Origin: Epiperipatus broadwayi | Taxonomy: Eukaryota; Onychophora; Udeonychophora; Euonychophora; Peripatidae | Direction of reading: 5' to 3' | Assembly: GCA_028023455.1 (NCBI GenBank) | Contig: JAQFVV010000027.1 | Coordinates: forward strand, 8,863,845 to 8,927,844 | Length of the DNA stretch: 64,000 nucleotides | Shown here: piece after piece, positions 39,265 to 49,880 of the stretch | Layout: the number at the start of each line of letters is the position of its first letter | How positions within the stretch are numbered: position 1 is the stretch's first letter | The notes under the pieces: model-generated | The model's input: the letters and a program-made list of their open reading frames with translations, nothing else | The model's database searches: none | Told to the model about the DNA's origin: nothing | Position numbers and translations under genes: made by a program

Positions 39265-39799
39265 AACTCAGTAAAGTGATCTCTAATAGTAAGAAAGAAA
39301 CAAAGAGAAAAGTAGTGGAAGGGAAATCTCTATCAATCTTCACTATTTGACTTATTTATAATAATAACTATTTGAAAGAATGTTGCGTGCGTATGTGACA
39401 AATCAAAATGGCAGAGCTTTAATTATATTTAACGGGTTAAGGGTTACATTTTATTATATTTTTCTTATGTGATTAAAAAAGAATAATAATTGTCATTTGG
39501 AATAGTGTTTAATAAATCTGATTTAATAATGAACTCAGTAAAGTGATCTCTAATAGTAAGAAAGAAACAAAGAGAAAAGTAGTGAAAGGGAAATTCTATC
39601 AATTCTTCACTATTTGACTTATTTATAATAATAAATATTTGAAAGAATGTTGCGTGCGTGTGTGACAAATCAAAATGTCAGAGCTTTAATTATATTTAAC
39701 GGGTTAAGAGTTAAATTTTATTATATTTTTCTTATGTGATTAAAAAAGAATAATAATTGTCATTTGGAATAGTGTTTAATAAATCTGATTTAATAATGA
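39265..39799 (+). repeat. Tandem duplication, 267-bp period, two copies
   Basis: The block from actcagtaaagtgatctc (39265) recurs at 39532 and runs to 39799, ending ctgatttaataatgaa. The copies differ at only a handful of positions. The unit contains a small GC-richer core (gttgcgtgcgt, cgggttaag). No long frame. Confidence 0.9.
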
Positions 39800-41202
39800 A
39801 ACTGTATGTAGAAATCTTATATTTTTCTTTGTGTATTTTTGAAACTCTTACTCTCATTCGTGTCTACTTTCGGCCGTGACGCCACCCGACCTGAGTCTGA
39901 GCTAGCTGATGGTCAAAACCTCTCTCACATTTCTTAAGACAGTGGCTATTATTGGTAATATATTCACTTCGTGTAATTCTTATATTGTTATAAGATTGGC
40001 GCTTGGAATCCTATGGATGTCCATAAATACACGTTGGGAATCTATTAGAGTTACTGAGAACGAATTTATAAGATGTTCTTATCAATTAGTGATTAAGTCA
40101 AACATAATTTTGGTTAAATATATACGAAAGCACGTATGTTTAGAATTAAAAGTTATGATAGGTGAAAACTTATTATTAGTAGTGTTGGGGGGTTTTGTTA
40201 CAGTATAGATCAGCAAAATAACTAATAGCAAGTAGAGGATTAGTTTCGTAAATTTATTTGCAACTGCAAAACTAATTTTTTGCTATTTCATGTAATAACT
40301 TTTATGTGCAGTGTTAATGTGAGAGAAGAAAATGCCTTTGGTAATGAATTTCCTATTTATAATATGTTAATTCTAGAAATATTCCACAGAGTTCAATAAA
40401 AAGCAAAGACCTCAGCAAAAATTCTCTATAAAGATGCGATATAAACTTTATTTTTCTATAATAATGTAACAAACTTTCTAATTCTATCATTTCACCTCAC
40501 AATAAGTTTTTTCAAAGATAACCTAACTAAAAGGAACTATTATGCCAGTCTATTCTACATTATATTCTCTAGCTATCTCCAGATATTCCAAACCATTTCA
40601 ATTCCATTTCTACCATTTAATTTTATTTTTAATTGATAGCCACTGATTCAAGTAAATATCATTTGCAATCTTATTATTAATTATAAATATTAATTTTTCT
40701 ATGATTTTTTTTTCAAAATTAGTTCAAATTCTTGATGATAAATCATTGGCAATTATTTCAAATATATCTGCAAATATTACTAAATAACAATACCATTCAT
40801 TTTGAGACTAGAAATGTCCCAATCTAAATCTTCAAAAACTTCTCAAGATGTCTATATAATTTTGGGGGAAAAAATGAATTTTTCTTGGTGTACATCTTTG
40901 TTTTTAATTTTTCAACAATTTCATAGGAAATAATTGAAAAAATAGCATTTCTTTAAACTTTCTTAATGATTTCTACCAGATTTTTTTTAAGCGTTAATAA
41001 ATTGTTAATACTAACAAGTATCAAAAACTTTTTTATAATTTAATAGACCAACACATAAAAATATTTGTATTAGATTACTTCAAAAAAGAATGGTGTCAGG
41101 TATTTAGATTAGAAATGAATAAAACAAATTTCTAAAATTAAAATATGATCAAAAAAGTTTTTTGCACTTTCTCACACTACATTTTTTTTTGCGCACTGAC
41201 AT
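39800..41202. other. Non-coding, no supported gene
   Basis: A 99-codon frame at 39909-40208 (plus) starts after a GC-richer patch (39860-39905). It has no recognisable domain, is hydrophobic-rich by base composition and has no supporting splice or promoter context. I leave it as chance. Confidence 0.45.
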
Positions 41203-41421
41203 ATTAGACCTGTTGTGCGGTTTCACATATGTATCAGTCTGCTGATAATTTCCTAATCTTGCAATCTCATCAAACAATGTATATATTGGAAATTCTGATA
41301 AACTTAAGTGAAAATTTTGTAAAAATGGGCCCTGGGTACATGTTATTTCATGATATTTTTGCAACGTTTAGAAAGTTATTGGCAGATTGATATGTATGTG
41401 AAATGTCACAGCAGCTCTAAT
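41203..41421. mobile_element. MITE of the ATTAGACCTG family
   Basis: The left terminus ATTAGACCTGTTGTG, then TTTCACATATGTATCAGTCTGC, pairs with the right arm near 41378-41421 over about 43 bp. It shares the outer 12-15 bases with the MITE at 5525-5671 but has a different interior. About 180 bp downstream, 41605-41640 also contains the subterminal word cggcattctgca-ttgcaaacac of that first MITE, so a second broken copy may lie there. Confidence 0.65.
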
Positions 41422-42167
41422 CCATAACACTAATCAAACCACACTAATATGTAAACACGAAAAAGTACCATTTTAGCAATACAAAAAGTATAAATTTGTA
41501 CACAAAAATAATGAAAACACATTACAATACTAAATAAAAACAGGTAGTTGTGAGTTTTTAAACTGGTATATTGCCATAACAAGCATCTTCCCCCCTTCCC
41601 GCTGGAGAAAGATACGGCATTCTGCAGTTGCAAACACAGATAGCAATTTCCAAACTTTACTTAAAATTTAAAAATACTACGTATATTCCTCAGACAGGAA
41701 ATTACAAAACGTCAGTAAAGCAACTTTACTAAAAAAAAAAAAATACTACATAAGAAAAATGAAAAAATAAATAAATTTACTACTACATCTATTCACTAGC
41801 TTAAAATCAAAACATTCTTACCATGATATATAATAGAAATTGTCACGATGAAACAATTCTCTGCAGAAGACCTTTAAACATTACCACATTTTAAGGTATT
41901 GCCAAATTTTAATCATGATACAAATCGAAAATAAGTATATTAAGTGCAAAATGGACAGTAAAGCAAATAAAAAAGAATACTATGCCTATTAACTATAGCA
42001 GAAAAGTACAAAATGGAGAGAGCAACAACAAAAAAAACCTACATCTGACTCAGAATTTACATAATGGAAAGTTAAAGCATGTGCCTATGCAATATAACAT
42101 CTGCACAGGATCTTGATCGAGAAATATGTCTAAATATATTTATTTTGTTAAAAAAAAAAAAGAAATC
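41422..42167. other. Non-coding with a MITE fragment
   Basis: 41605-41640 matches the inner right arm of the 5525 MITE (atacggcattctgcagttgcaaacac) but lacks the outer terminus. The rest is AT-rich without features. Confidence 0.5.
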
Positions 42168-42654
42168 AGTAAACTTTCATTAAAACAGAATCAATGTGGA
42201 TTTTTTAAATATTGTCTGGAATGCAAACGAAAGCGTCATCTTCTTTGTGCAGTTGGCAGATTGTAGTTTCAGTTTTATACGTTTTATGGGGAAAAAAAGT
42301 AAACTTTTATTAAAATGGAATTAATGTGGCAGACTGATTTTTTTAATATTGTTCAGAATGCAAATGAAAGTGTCACCTTCTCTGTACCACCAGCAGATTG
42401 TAATTAGTTTTACATAGAAGCAAAACTCCGTACAGTAGCGCTACTCAGTGCCTCTGTGTAAACAGTTTGTGTAAGCATAAAGAAAGGTGATCATGATGTT
42501 TAGTGGTTTAATACTTAGTTTTATTACACTTTAGAGGGGAAAAAGAGTAAACTTTAAACTTATTAAAACATAATTAATTTGGACAGATTTTTTTAATATC
42601 GTCCAGAATGCAAATGAAAGCATCACCTTCTTTGTGCACCCAGAAGATTGTAGT
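42168..42654 (+). repeat. Repeat array, three units, left of the Merlin insertion
   Basis: Units beginning agtaaactt near 42168, 42299 and 42547 share attaatgtgg, gattttttaatat, cagaatgcaaa-gaaag, caccttct and gcagattgtagt. Unit 2 contains extra sequence. The third unit is cut after gattgtagt by the Merlin element and resumes at 45178, so the array is older than the insertion. Confidence 0.85.
42420..42450 (+). repeat. Fragment related to the 63158 foldback terminus
   Basis: gcaaaactccgtacagtag, then actcagtg, matches the outer end of the foldback at 63158-63664 (gcaaaactctccatacagtag, actcagtg). This looks like a fragment of that family inserted in unit 2 of the local array. Confidence 0.6.
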
Positions 42655-42769
42655 GTTATCATCTGATCCTTCGTGTCAGACGCTAGAGGCGCGATTTCTA
42701 ATCAAAAACACATTAATATGACGTTCCCGGGCCAGCGATTCTCTATTAATATTGACTTTTTTTTTGTTT

Positions 42770-44300
42770 GTTTACAAAGTTTACTTTCTTTCGTTTCTGA
42801 ATTATTTTTCCCAAATATTTTTGACAATGGTATAATAATAGTTGTTTTTGTTTTTTTAACTTTTATTGACAAGAGGGTCTTTTTTGGTGTGTGTTCAAAT
42901 AGTAATTTGTGTTTTTTTTTTTTTTAAATAGTATTACTGTTTTTGTAAAATTGGATTGCCGAAATTTAAGAGAGAACGGGTCTTTTTTGGTGTGTGTTCA
43001 AATAGTAATTTATGTTTTTTTTAAATAGTATTACTGTTTTTGTAAAATTGGATTGCCGAAATTTAAGAGAAAACGGGTTTTTTTTGGATGGATCTTTAAA
43101 TAATAATTGACGTTACTTTGATAGGTTTCCATGATTGCTGACAATAATTAGTGGGAGGGGTGTTTTTGTGTACGATTAAAAAATAATTTACGTTACTTTG
43201 ATAGGTTTACATTTGATTGCCGAGAACAATTATCGGGAGAAGTGTTGTTGTTTTTTTTCGCGTGAGTATGTTTAAATAAAAATTAAAACCGTTACTTTTA
43301 TTGGTTTACATTTGATTGACGACCGATATGACTTCCTTTCGTTTATAAATTATGATTTTTGTTTCTATGAATAAATATTTTTGACAATGGGACAATAATA
43401 GTTGTTTAATTTTTATTGACAAAAGGTTGTTTTTCGGTGTGGTTTCAAATAGTAATTTGGGTTACATTTAAATAAGTTACCATCTTACTTTGATTGGTTT
43501 ACATTTGATTGACACTAATTATTGGGAGGTGTTTTTTTGTGCGTACGGTTGTAGACAACAATTATTGGGTGAAGGGGTGGGTTAACGGTTTAAACAATAG
43601 TAGTTTTAAGTTACGGTCTTACTTTGATTGGTTTACATTTGATTGCCGATACTAATTATTGGGAGGGCTGTTTTTTTTGTATGTACGATTGTAGACAACA
43701 ATTATTGGGGAAAGGGGTGTAACCATTTAAAGAATAGTAGTTTACGTTACTTTTAGTGGTGGTGTACATTTGATTGCTGACAATAATTAGTGAGAGGGTG
43801 GGTGTTTTTGGATGATGATTAAATACTAATTTACCTTCCTTTTTATTTTACATTTGATTGCCGACAGCAATTATTTGGAGAAAGGGTTTTTTTTTTTTGT
43901 GTATGTTTAAATCAAAATTGAAGTTACTTTTATTTATTACATTTGATTGACAACTGATTGACTTTTTTTTCGTTTATAAATTATTGTTTTGGTTTCCCAA
44001 AAACACAATATTTTTGACAATGGGACAATAATAGTTCTTAATTTCATTATTATTGACAAGAACGGATCTTTTTTGGTGTACGTTTAAATAGTAATTTGGG
44101 TTGTGTTTAAATAGTAATACTGTTTTTAAAAATTTAAGTGACAAAATTAAAGAAACAACGGGGAGGTTTTTTTTTTTTATGGATCTTTAAATACTAATTT
44201 TCGTTACTTTAATTTGTTTACATTTGATTGACAAGAATTAGTGGGAGGGGTGTTTTTGTGTATTTTTAAATAATAATTTACATTTTTTGGTTAACAACAA
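42770..44300 (+). repeat. Degenerate tandem array inside the Merlin element
   Basis: About nine loosely spaced units carry tttacatttgattg, gacaataattattgggagggg and gtttttgtg words (near 43122, 43205, 43305, 43495, 43630, 43765, 43845, 43940 and 44217). Longer duplications sit at 42890-43080 (tttttggtgtgtgttcaaat twice). The plus strand is markedly T+G-rich. Spacing varies from roughly 80 to 280 bp. Confidence 0.75.
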
Positions 44301-44342
44301 TTATTGTGTGTGTATGTTATGTTACTTTATTTATCAACTTGG

Positions 44343-44659
44343 TTAATAATATTTACTGGTAGACATTTCAATATCATTAATGGCATGCTGTACGGTCAAC
44401 TCGTCACGGCTCCGGTAATGCAGCAAACGTAAAGACTTGACGAACGGCATTTGAAATCCCTCAAACCAGCTGCCTTTTCGAAGTGCACATTTCTTTCGGC
44501 AAGAACGACTTACAAATGAAAGTCCAAAGATCTTTATGGACCTCAAGTCTCATACATTCGCCGCACAAACATCTTTTTTTCTTTCAGCAGGATGTTTTTC
44601 TGCTGTAGAAATGTTACAGCACTGGCGGCTTCCGTGTCTGGCAATTCCCATCTTTTCAT
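44343..44659 (-). pseudogene. Merlin transposase N-terminal remnant
   Basis: From an ATG at 44659 the minus strand reads MKRWELPDTEAASAVTF, then LQQKNILLKE. After a frameshift come RCLCGECMRLE (44545-44574) and, after a second shift, CRKKCALRKGSWFEGF (near 44455-44505), ending HAINDIEMSTS before a stop at 44343. The Cys pairs plus a RKGSWFE block are the zinc-ribbon and entry of the DDE domain in IS1595/IS1016-related (Merlin) transposases. Two frameshifts and the absence of any downstream DDE residues mean that it is inactive. It sits inside termini and a target duplication that fit the same superfamily. Confidence 0.82.
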
Positions 44660-45004
44660 ATTTTGTTTTCGAATTTGCCATACTTTTTGTCTCGGAAAAT
44701 TTCTCGCTAAAACGTGACTCAAAGCGTGATCTTTAAAATATTACGCTAACCCACCGTAATCGAAAATTTAGGAGGAACAATCACGATACTGTTAAAATGT
44801 AACAGTACATCAATTTGTCTTAAAAAAAAAGGCACCAATGAAAATTTAAATAATTTTGACACGATCAAATTAACACACCCTCGTACGATATTGTTACATC
44901 AAATACATAACACAGCTTTACGATATAGTGCGTGACACAAACAACTACGGCATTTTCCTCTGCTTTTAGCATTGGAAAAAGCCAACACCATTAGCCGCTA
45001 AGCC

Positions 45005-45103
45005 GAGTTAACATTCTTTCTAGATTTTATCGTAGAAAGAAGGCTTAACTCCAAGTTAACAATCTTTCTAGGATTTATTTTAGAAAGAATGCTTAAAAGC
45101 TTG
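45005..45103. repeat. Tandem pair of hairpins near the Merlin right end
   Basis: GAGTTAAC-ATTCTTTCTA pairs with TAGAAAGAA-GGCTTAACTC (45005-45051). A second similar stem, AAGTTAACAATCTTTCTA with TTAGAAAGAATGCTTAA, follows at 45052-45096. The two stems are themselves direct repeats. They lie about 75 bp inside the right terminus and could be transposase-binding sites or a transcription-ending structure; this is inference. Confidence 0.7.
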
Positions 45104-45177
45104 GGTGCGGCCGCGGAAATGGCATATTTCTAGAAATTGCGCATCTAGCGTCTGACACGAAGGATCAGATGACAACC

Positions 45178-45400
45178 GATTGTAGTTCCTCGGTTTTATA
45201 AGCTTTATGGAGAAAAAGAATAAACTTTTATTACAACGAGATTAATGTAGCTGACTGATTTTTTTAAATCATGCAGAATGCAAACGAAAGCATCACCTTC
45301 TCTATGCAGTCTCCATCACATAAATTCCGCCAAATATAAATTGAGGCGCCAGCAGATTATAGTTGCTGTTTTATACGCTTTCCAGCAATTTGAGTAAATT
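45178..45400 (+). repeat. Repeat array, right of the Merlin insertion
   Basis: Begins with the second gattgtagt target copy and completes unit 3 (ttttataagctttatgg). A further unit follows (aataaacttttatt, gattttttaaat, cagaatgcaaacgaaag, caccttctctatgcag, cagcagattatagt). It continues the array at 42168-42654. Confidence 0.8.
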
Positions 45401-45607
45401 GTCGAGCTCTCTTCCACATTTGTTTGATGCTTCCATCAATTGCCATGGTGAAACAAAAACAACTACCCATTTTTATTTAGTAACATAATGAGTTTTTATT
45501 TTTGTCAAAAGTTCCAGAGTTCACATTATTTGACAAGATCACAAAGTTTATTTGATGGGATCGCAAGGTTAGACATTTATCGACGGAATGAGGCGAATGA
45601 GAAAAGG

Positions 45608-45625
45608 CACAGCAGGTCTAATATA
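45608..45625 (-). mobile_element. Orphan terminus of the ATTAGACCTG MITE family
   Basis: cacagcaggtctaatata is the reverse complement of the left end seen at 5525 and 41203. No matching left terminus was found within a few hundred bases, so it is a broken copy or a longer element whose other end has decayed. Confidence 0.45.
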
Positions 45626-47603
45626 TAAGTATCCTTTTTACTTTATTGTGCTCAGAAGAAAGATTCCTTATGACATCAAAAAATGTCTCATATTGAAGAA
45701 TGGTCTTAAATCATCGACAGAATTAATATCGTGAAATCATTTAGAAATCTAGCTGTAACAGAATTTTAAAAAATGAATATTACTTATTTTATTTAATTTC
45801 ACAGCAATGTACTGTGCAACATATTTAGAAGTAATTAATTTCTAATAGACCGAAATTTGCTTATTATTACAACAAGTTCTTATATAATGAACAAAGTTCG
45901 GGTGACAGTTAATGTTGTCACGTCTTACTGTGGCAATGACAGATAGTATGATTAGACTAAGATCATCATGCACAACTCTTTCTCATCTCTATATTTTATT
46001 AAAGAAAAATATAATTGTAGCTGGTTCAAAATATTGATATTATAAACATACAATTCCCATTTATCATTTTTGTTTACAAACATGTAGCAAATAAACACTG
46101 TAAGAATCCATAAACAATAGCTTAGCTTAAATTAATATAAAGCATACTCATGTCTTCTCAAATAAGTCATCCATATAATGCTGCAGGTCTTAAATATCAG
46201 GGAGAATTAATAAAATCTTAAAACTGAAATGTATATAATTTCTTAACATAAATGTCAAAAATCAAGTTAGTTATTAACTAATACCCTTTAAACCTATAGC
46301 TTATCTTATAAGAATTCCAAATATTCTTGACATGATCGGATCTCCTGACTGTCAGTTTGCAATTCATTAAAGTGAAGACCCTCAAAATATATAGATTTCT
46401 GAAATTCACATTTATCTACACACACTTATGCATCTTATGTTCTTTGCCTAAAGATAGAATGGGATAAGTTAACAATAAGACACTACAATCAAACAATAAT
46501 CCCAAATCGTTGCTGTGTTGGCTATCTGTTGTCATTCCTTTAACACAATTTATTCTAGTATTCCAATATTTACAAATTGTTATCATTATTTAATAAGTCC
46601 TTTACAACATTAAAATGTGCATTTCCTTTCCCAATGAAAATTAATCTCAACAAAGAACATTTTAATTGAGTACCCTACAAATTAACCGTTGAATTTTATT
46701 ACAATTGATCGTTTCATTACACAAGATCTAAAAAATAAAATCCACATAACTATGTTATCAAATCTTCCTACTTAACTATTACATCATTTTATAAACTTGT
46801 CAAGTTTTAATTGTACATATGTACAATGCATGTTTTACCAAAATAAGAGAACTTTGAGAGATGTAATATAAAAAGAAACATTGTAGAATATCACGGATCT
46901 GGAAAAAAAGTAAACGAGCTGTGATTATCCATCAGAAAACAACAAAAATGAAAAAATGAGAAGGCCAATTGTTATAAAAAACAAACGGGTAAAGCTAGAA
47001 AAACTGTTTTCAGAATGAAGATATCAAGAAAGAAAAAAATAGATAGGAAAATTTGATTTATTATTAATCAATAATAGAAATTAAGCAAAAAATATTTAAA
47101 TGGGAAGACATTTCTTTTTTGTTGTTGTTGATTTAAATTCGATAAATCCCCTTACTGCAACAAAAAAAGGGGGGGTGGTAAGAACGTAGGAAGTGGTAAC
47201 ATTTTGAAACAAAAAAATGGATGTTTAAGCACTAAAAAATTTTAAATAAATTGCATAATATAAATAATGTTACTGTGGATTTAGATGATGAAAATAAAAG
47301 ATGCTACCAAAAATTAAACATATACTTCATGGATTGCGAAAAGACTTTTAAGAGAAAAATGGAATATATAGACGAATGTATACTCACCCATAAGTGGGTT
47401 TAACTAACTATATAATGCAGTTTAACAACTAAATGATTAACATCAGCTTCTAAAATTTCATTCTGTGAAATCTACAATATAAATTTTAATGAGCACTTTC
47501 AATTTTTAAAATAATATACTGAAGCAAAAAGGGTACTCATCTTATAGCTAAAGTTACATTTATTATTATCATTTAAATTGTATACGTTAATAAAAAATAA
47601 TAT
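45626..47603. other. Non-coding, no feature seen
   Basis: AT-rich sequence without recognisable gene, element end or structured repeat. Confidence 0.5.
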
Positions 47604-47771
47604 TTATAAAAGACGATTTTGTTTTGTTTTTATTTTCGCATTACAAAAAAGCACAGCAAAATTATTATAATCAACGGCCCGGGAATGGTCATATTTTATC
47701 ATTTTAGCATGAAAACGGCACCATCCAACGGCATCTTTATCTGTAAGACAAGCACCGCAAAAAGGAACAGA
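47604..47771 (-). CDS. Candidate exon or repeat-borne frame with Cys/His pattern
   Basis: On the minus strand a 55-codon frame opens directly after an acceptor-like pyrimidine tract and CAG (47772-47774) and runs to a TAA at 47604. It begins SVPFCGACLTDKDAVGWC and continues RFHAKM, giving a CX2C-X9-CX2H spacing that could bind a metal. The first 90 bp are clearly GC-richer than the flanks. There is no donor-like site that I can fix, and its phase does not fit the candidate first exon at 53610-53700. It may be a host exon, an exonised repeat, or chance. I do not recognise the protein. Confidence 0.25.
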   Translation of the reverse strand, partial: SVPFCGACLTDKDAVGWCRFHAKMIKYDHSRAVDYNNFAVLFCNAKIKTKQNRLL

Positions 47772-48479
47772 CTGATAGAAAGTTAATAGGAAATTTGTGC
47801 ATGAAACAAAGCAGTTTTAAAATAAATGATTTAAATTCAGAAAAAGATGAATAAAGATACAGAAAAAAAACTATAATTTATATGGGTAGACATGCATAAA
47901 AAAAAAGCTATTACCATCGGACCAGATTAAGAATTTAATTATATTACTGTTTACAATAAGCTAATTTTAAATAAATAATGAATAATTAAAAACTTATTAC
48001 ATATGTAGGTAAGCCTACCATATCTGAATATTATTTTTTAAAAATATCCAAAAAAAATTTACAAAGTAGTTTTGATTTATTGTTTTAATTTATTACTATA
48101 TCTGATATAAATATAAGCATCCTGTATTTTGTAGGTTTAATCCATGTTCTTAATAAATTAAATATATATAGTAAAACTAATTGGATTTACGAAAAGAAAA
48201 AATATTGCTGAAATCAAAGAAAAAAAAATCCTGGAATGAGGGATTTTGGATTAATGGTAATTTACCTATATACATAAAATAAAGACATACACAAGCTCTT
48301 ACAAATATTAAAAACTAACAACTAATAATTTAAAAAAGCAAAGTTAAATAAATAATAAATCAGGTAGCAAAAAAGAAATTATGTTAGAAACGATTAAGCA
48401 AACTTTAATAATGAATAAATGCATTTAGACGTAATGCTCTTAACAGAGAACGTATTTTGTAAAGTGGTTCAAAAAGGAG
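47772..48479. other. Non-coding, AT-rich
   Basis: No gene or repeat boundary seen between the candidate exon island and the RTE remnant. Confidence 0.45.
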
Positions 48480-49880
48480 TTGAAAGTGGTATAAGGAAAC
48501 ATACCTGTTAATTGACAAGAAAGATTGCAGAAAAGAATAAATCTAGAATATTTCTTAGAGCAATAAGAAAAAAGATGACACTTGATAAAAAGAAGATATA
48601 GCATTAAGTATATTATACAAAGTAATAAAGAACAAGAAAACAAAGTAGCCCCTAGAAAGACATTCAATTAAATCTATGAAAAATGGAAAAACTACATAAA
48701 GTGATGCAATCATTATCGATATTAAAAAAGCAAGTGAAGAAAGAGAGTAATGACAAAAATATACCAGATAACTGAAGGAAAAAGAAATGCAATAGTGATA
48801 AGTGTTATGAAAAATGGTGATGGGAAATTAGATATTATACACCCATCAGTTCTATACAATATCACTATCAAAATCATTACATATAGTCTATATATATAAT
48901 TTTGCATTCAAATCAACTAAAGGAATAAACTGGATTTAAGTTTTAGTACAGATCATATCAAGATATTAAGAGAAGTTATAGGAAGAACCAATAAGTTTTA
49001 CTAGCAATTATGCTTTGGATTTGTAGGTTATGAAATGGCTTTTGATTCTGTAAGCATTTCCACTAATTAAAAATTTGCAACTCTAACATATAAATACAGA
49101 TATTTTCAAATTCTGAAAATTATTCATCAAACTGCAGTAGCAATAATTAGATTACATGGGTACACTAAGAAGTTGAACATTGACAATTCCATAAATCCAA
49201 AATTTTTTTACACTTTTGTGGGAAATATTTTGATAACTGAAGTATGAATCTTAGAAAATGTAAATAATGCTTCAAAGCTTCAGAGAATGTTACAAAAGTA
49301 ATTGAATGAAATCATAGAAATAAGGATAAAGTTTTAAAAAAATGTTAAATGGTTTTTCACATAAGAAGTAATGATTGATAATAAACAAAAAAAAAAAAAA
49401 TGTTAACAATTACAAATATCTTGGTCAGATTATTAATATAAATAAAAGCAATGGATAAACTTAATCACATAATTAAACTTGGAAGTGCTTTTAATAGAAA
49501 TAAAATGAAATATGCTTATATATTAAAGAGGGGGGGGGGGTAAATAGATGTGTTTTACCAATGCTTTGGATATAAGTTTTGGATGTTTAATCAAAAAAAA
49601 AAAAATCACAGAATTAAAAGTGAAATATATAGATGAGAGAACAAACAGATATTGACATCATTAAAAAAAAAAGATGGACTGAAAACATCACCACTCTAAG
49701 AGATAATAACAGATGGATAGTTGAAGCCTTAAAATGGATCCCAAGAGACTGTGAAAAAAAAAAAAAAAAGACCATGTGTGAAATGAATAGATAAGAAAGA
49801 CTACTGAAATGATGTGAAGAAGCTATAGATTGATAATGGTTAAAAATGACAGAAATGAATACCAAGTTTTGACAGTTAAA
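48480..49880 (+). pseudogene. RTE-like LINE remnant, RT and C-terminus
   Basis: Plus-strand RT traces across frameshifts: FSTDHIKILREVIGRTN from 48939, FGFVGYEMAFDSV near 49015-49052 (RT motif A), NYKYLGQII at 49408-49434 and, near 49665-49760, RRWTENITTLRDNNRW then ALKWIPRDC, the C-terminal block of this lineage. The region that should hold YADD is too degraded to read. A run of eleven G at 49530-49540 and long A-runs break the frame, so they were acquired after insertion. The order matches the 22520-24990 copy on the opposite strand. Confidence 0.82.

Larger units (their letters stand above)
42655..45177. mobile_element. Merlin-type DNA transposon with 9-bp target duplication
   Basis: The left end reads GTTATCATCTGATCCTTCG and continues TGTCAGACGCTAGAGGCGC. 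The reverse complement of the right end reads GGTTGTCATCTGATCCTTCG and continues almost identically, for about 45 bp of terminal inverted repeat. Both sides are flanked by GATTGTAGT (42646-42654 and 45178-45186). Uninterrupted array units next door contain the same gattgtagt once, which gives the empty-site structure directly. 8-9 bp duplications are typical of Merlin elements, and a matching transposase remnant lies inside on the minus strand. A tandem array fills the part where the catalytic domain would be encoded, so this copy is non-autonomous. Confidence 0.9.

Noticed and set aside
39909-40208. 99-codon frame on the plus strand
   Set aside because: No domain, no splice or promoter support, and composition typical of AT-rich chance frames; the nearby GC-richer patch alone is not enough.
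44536-44736. Plus-strand frame opposite the Merlin remnant
   Set aside because: It is the shadow of the minus-strand transposase remnant, whose zinc-ribbon and RKGSWFE residues are far more informative.
41203-45625. A single 4.4-kb transposon bounded by ATTAGACCTG termini
   Set aside because: The left terminus has its own right arm at 41378-41421, and the intervening DNA includes an independent array and the Merlin element, so the right-hand terminus at 45608 is more likely an orphan.
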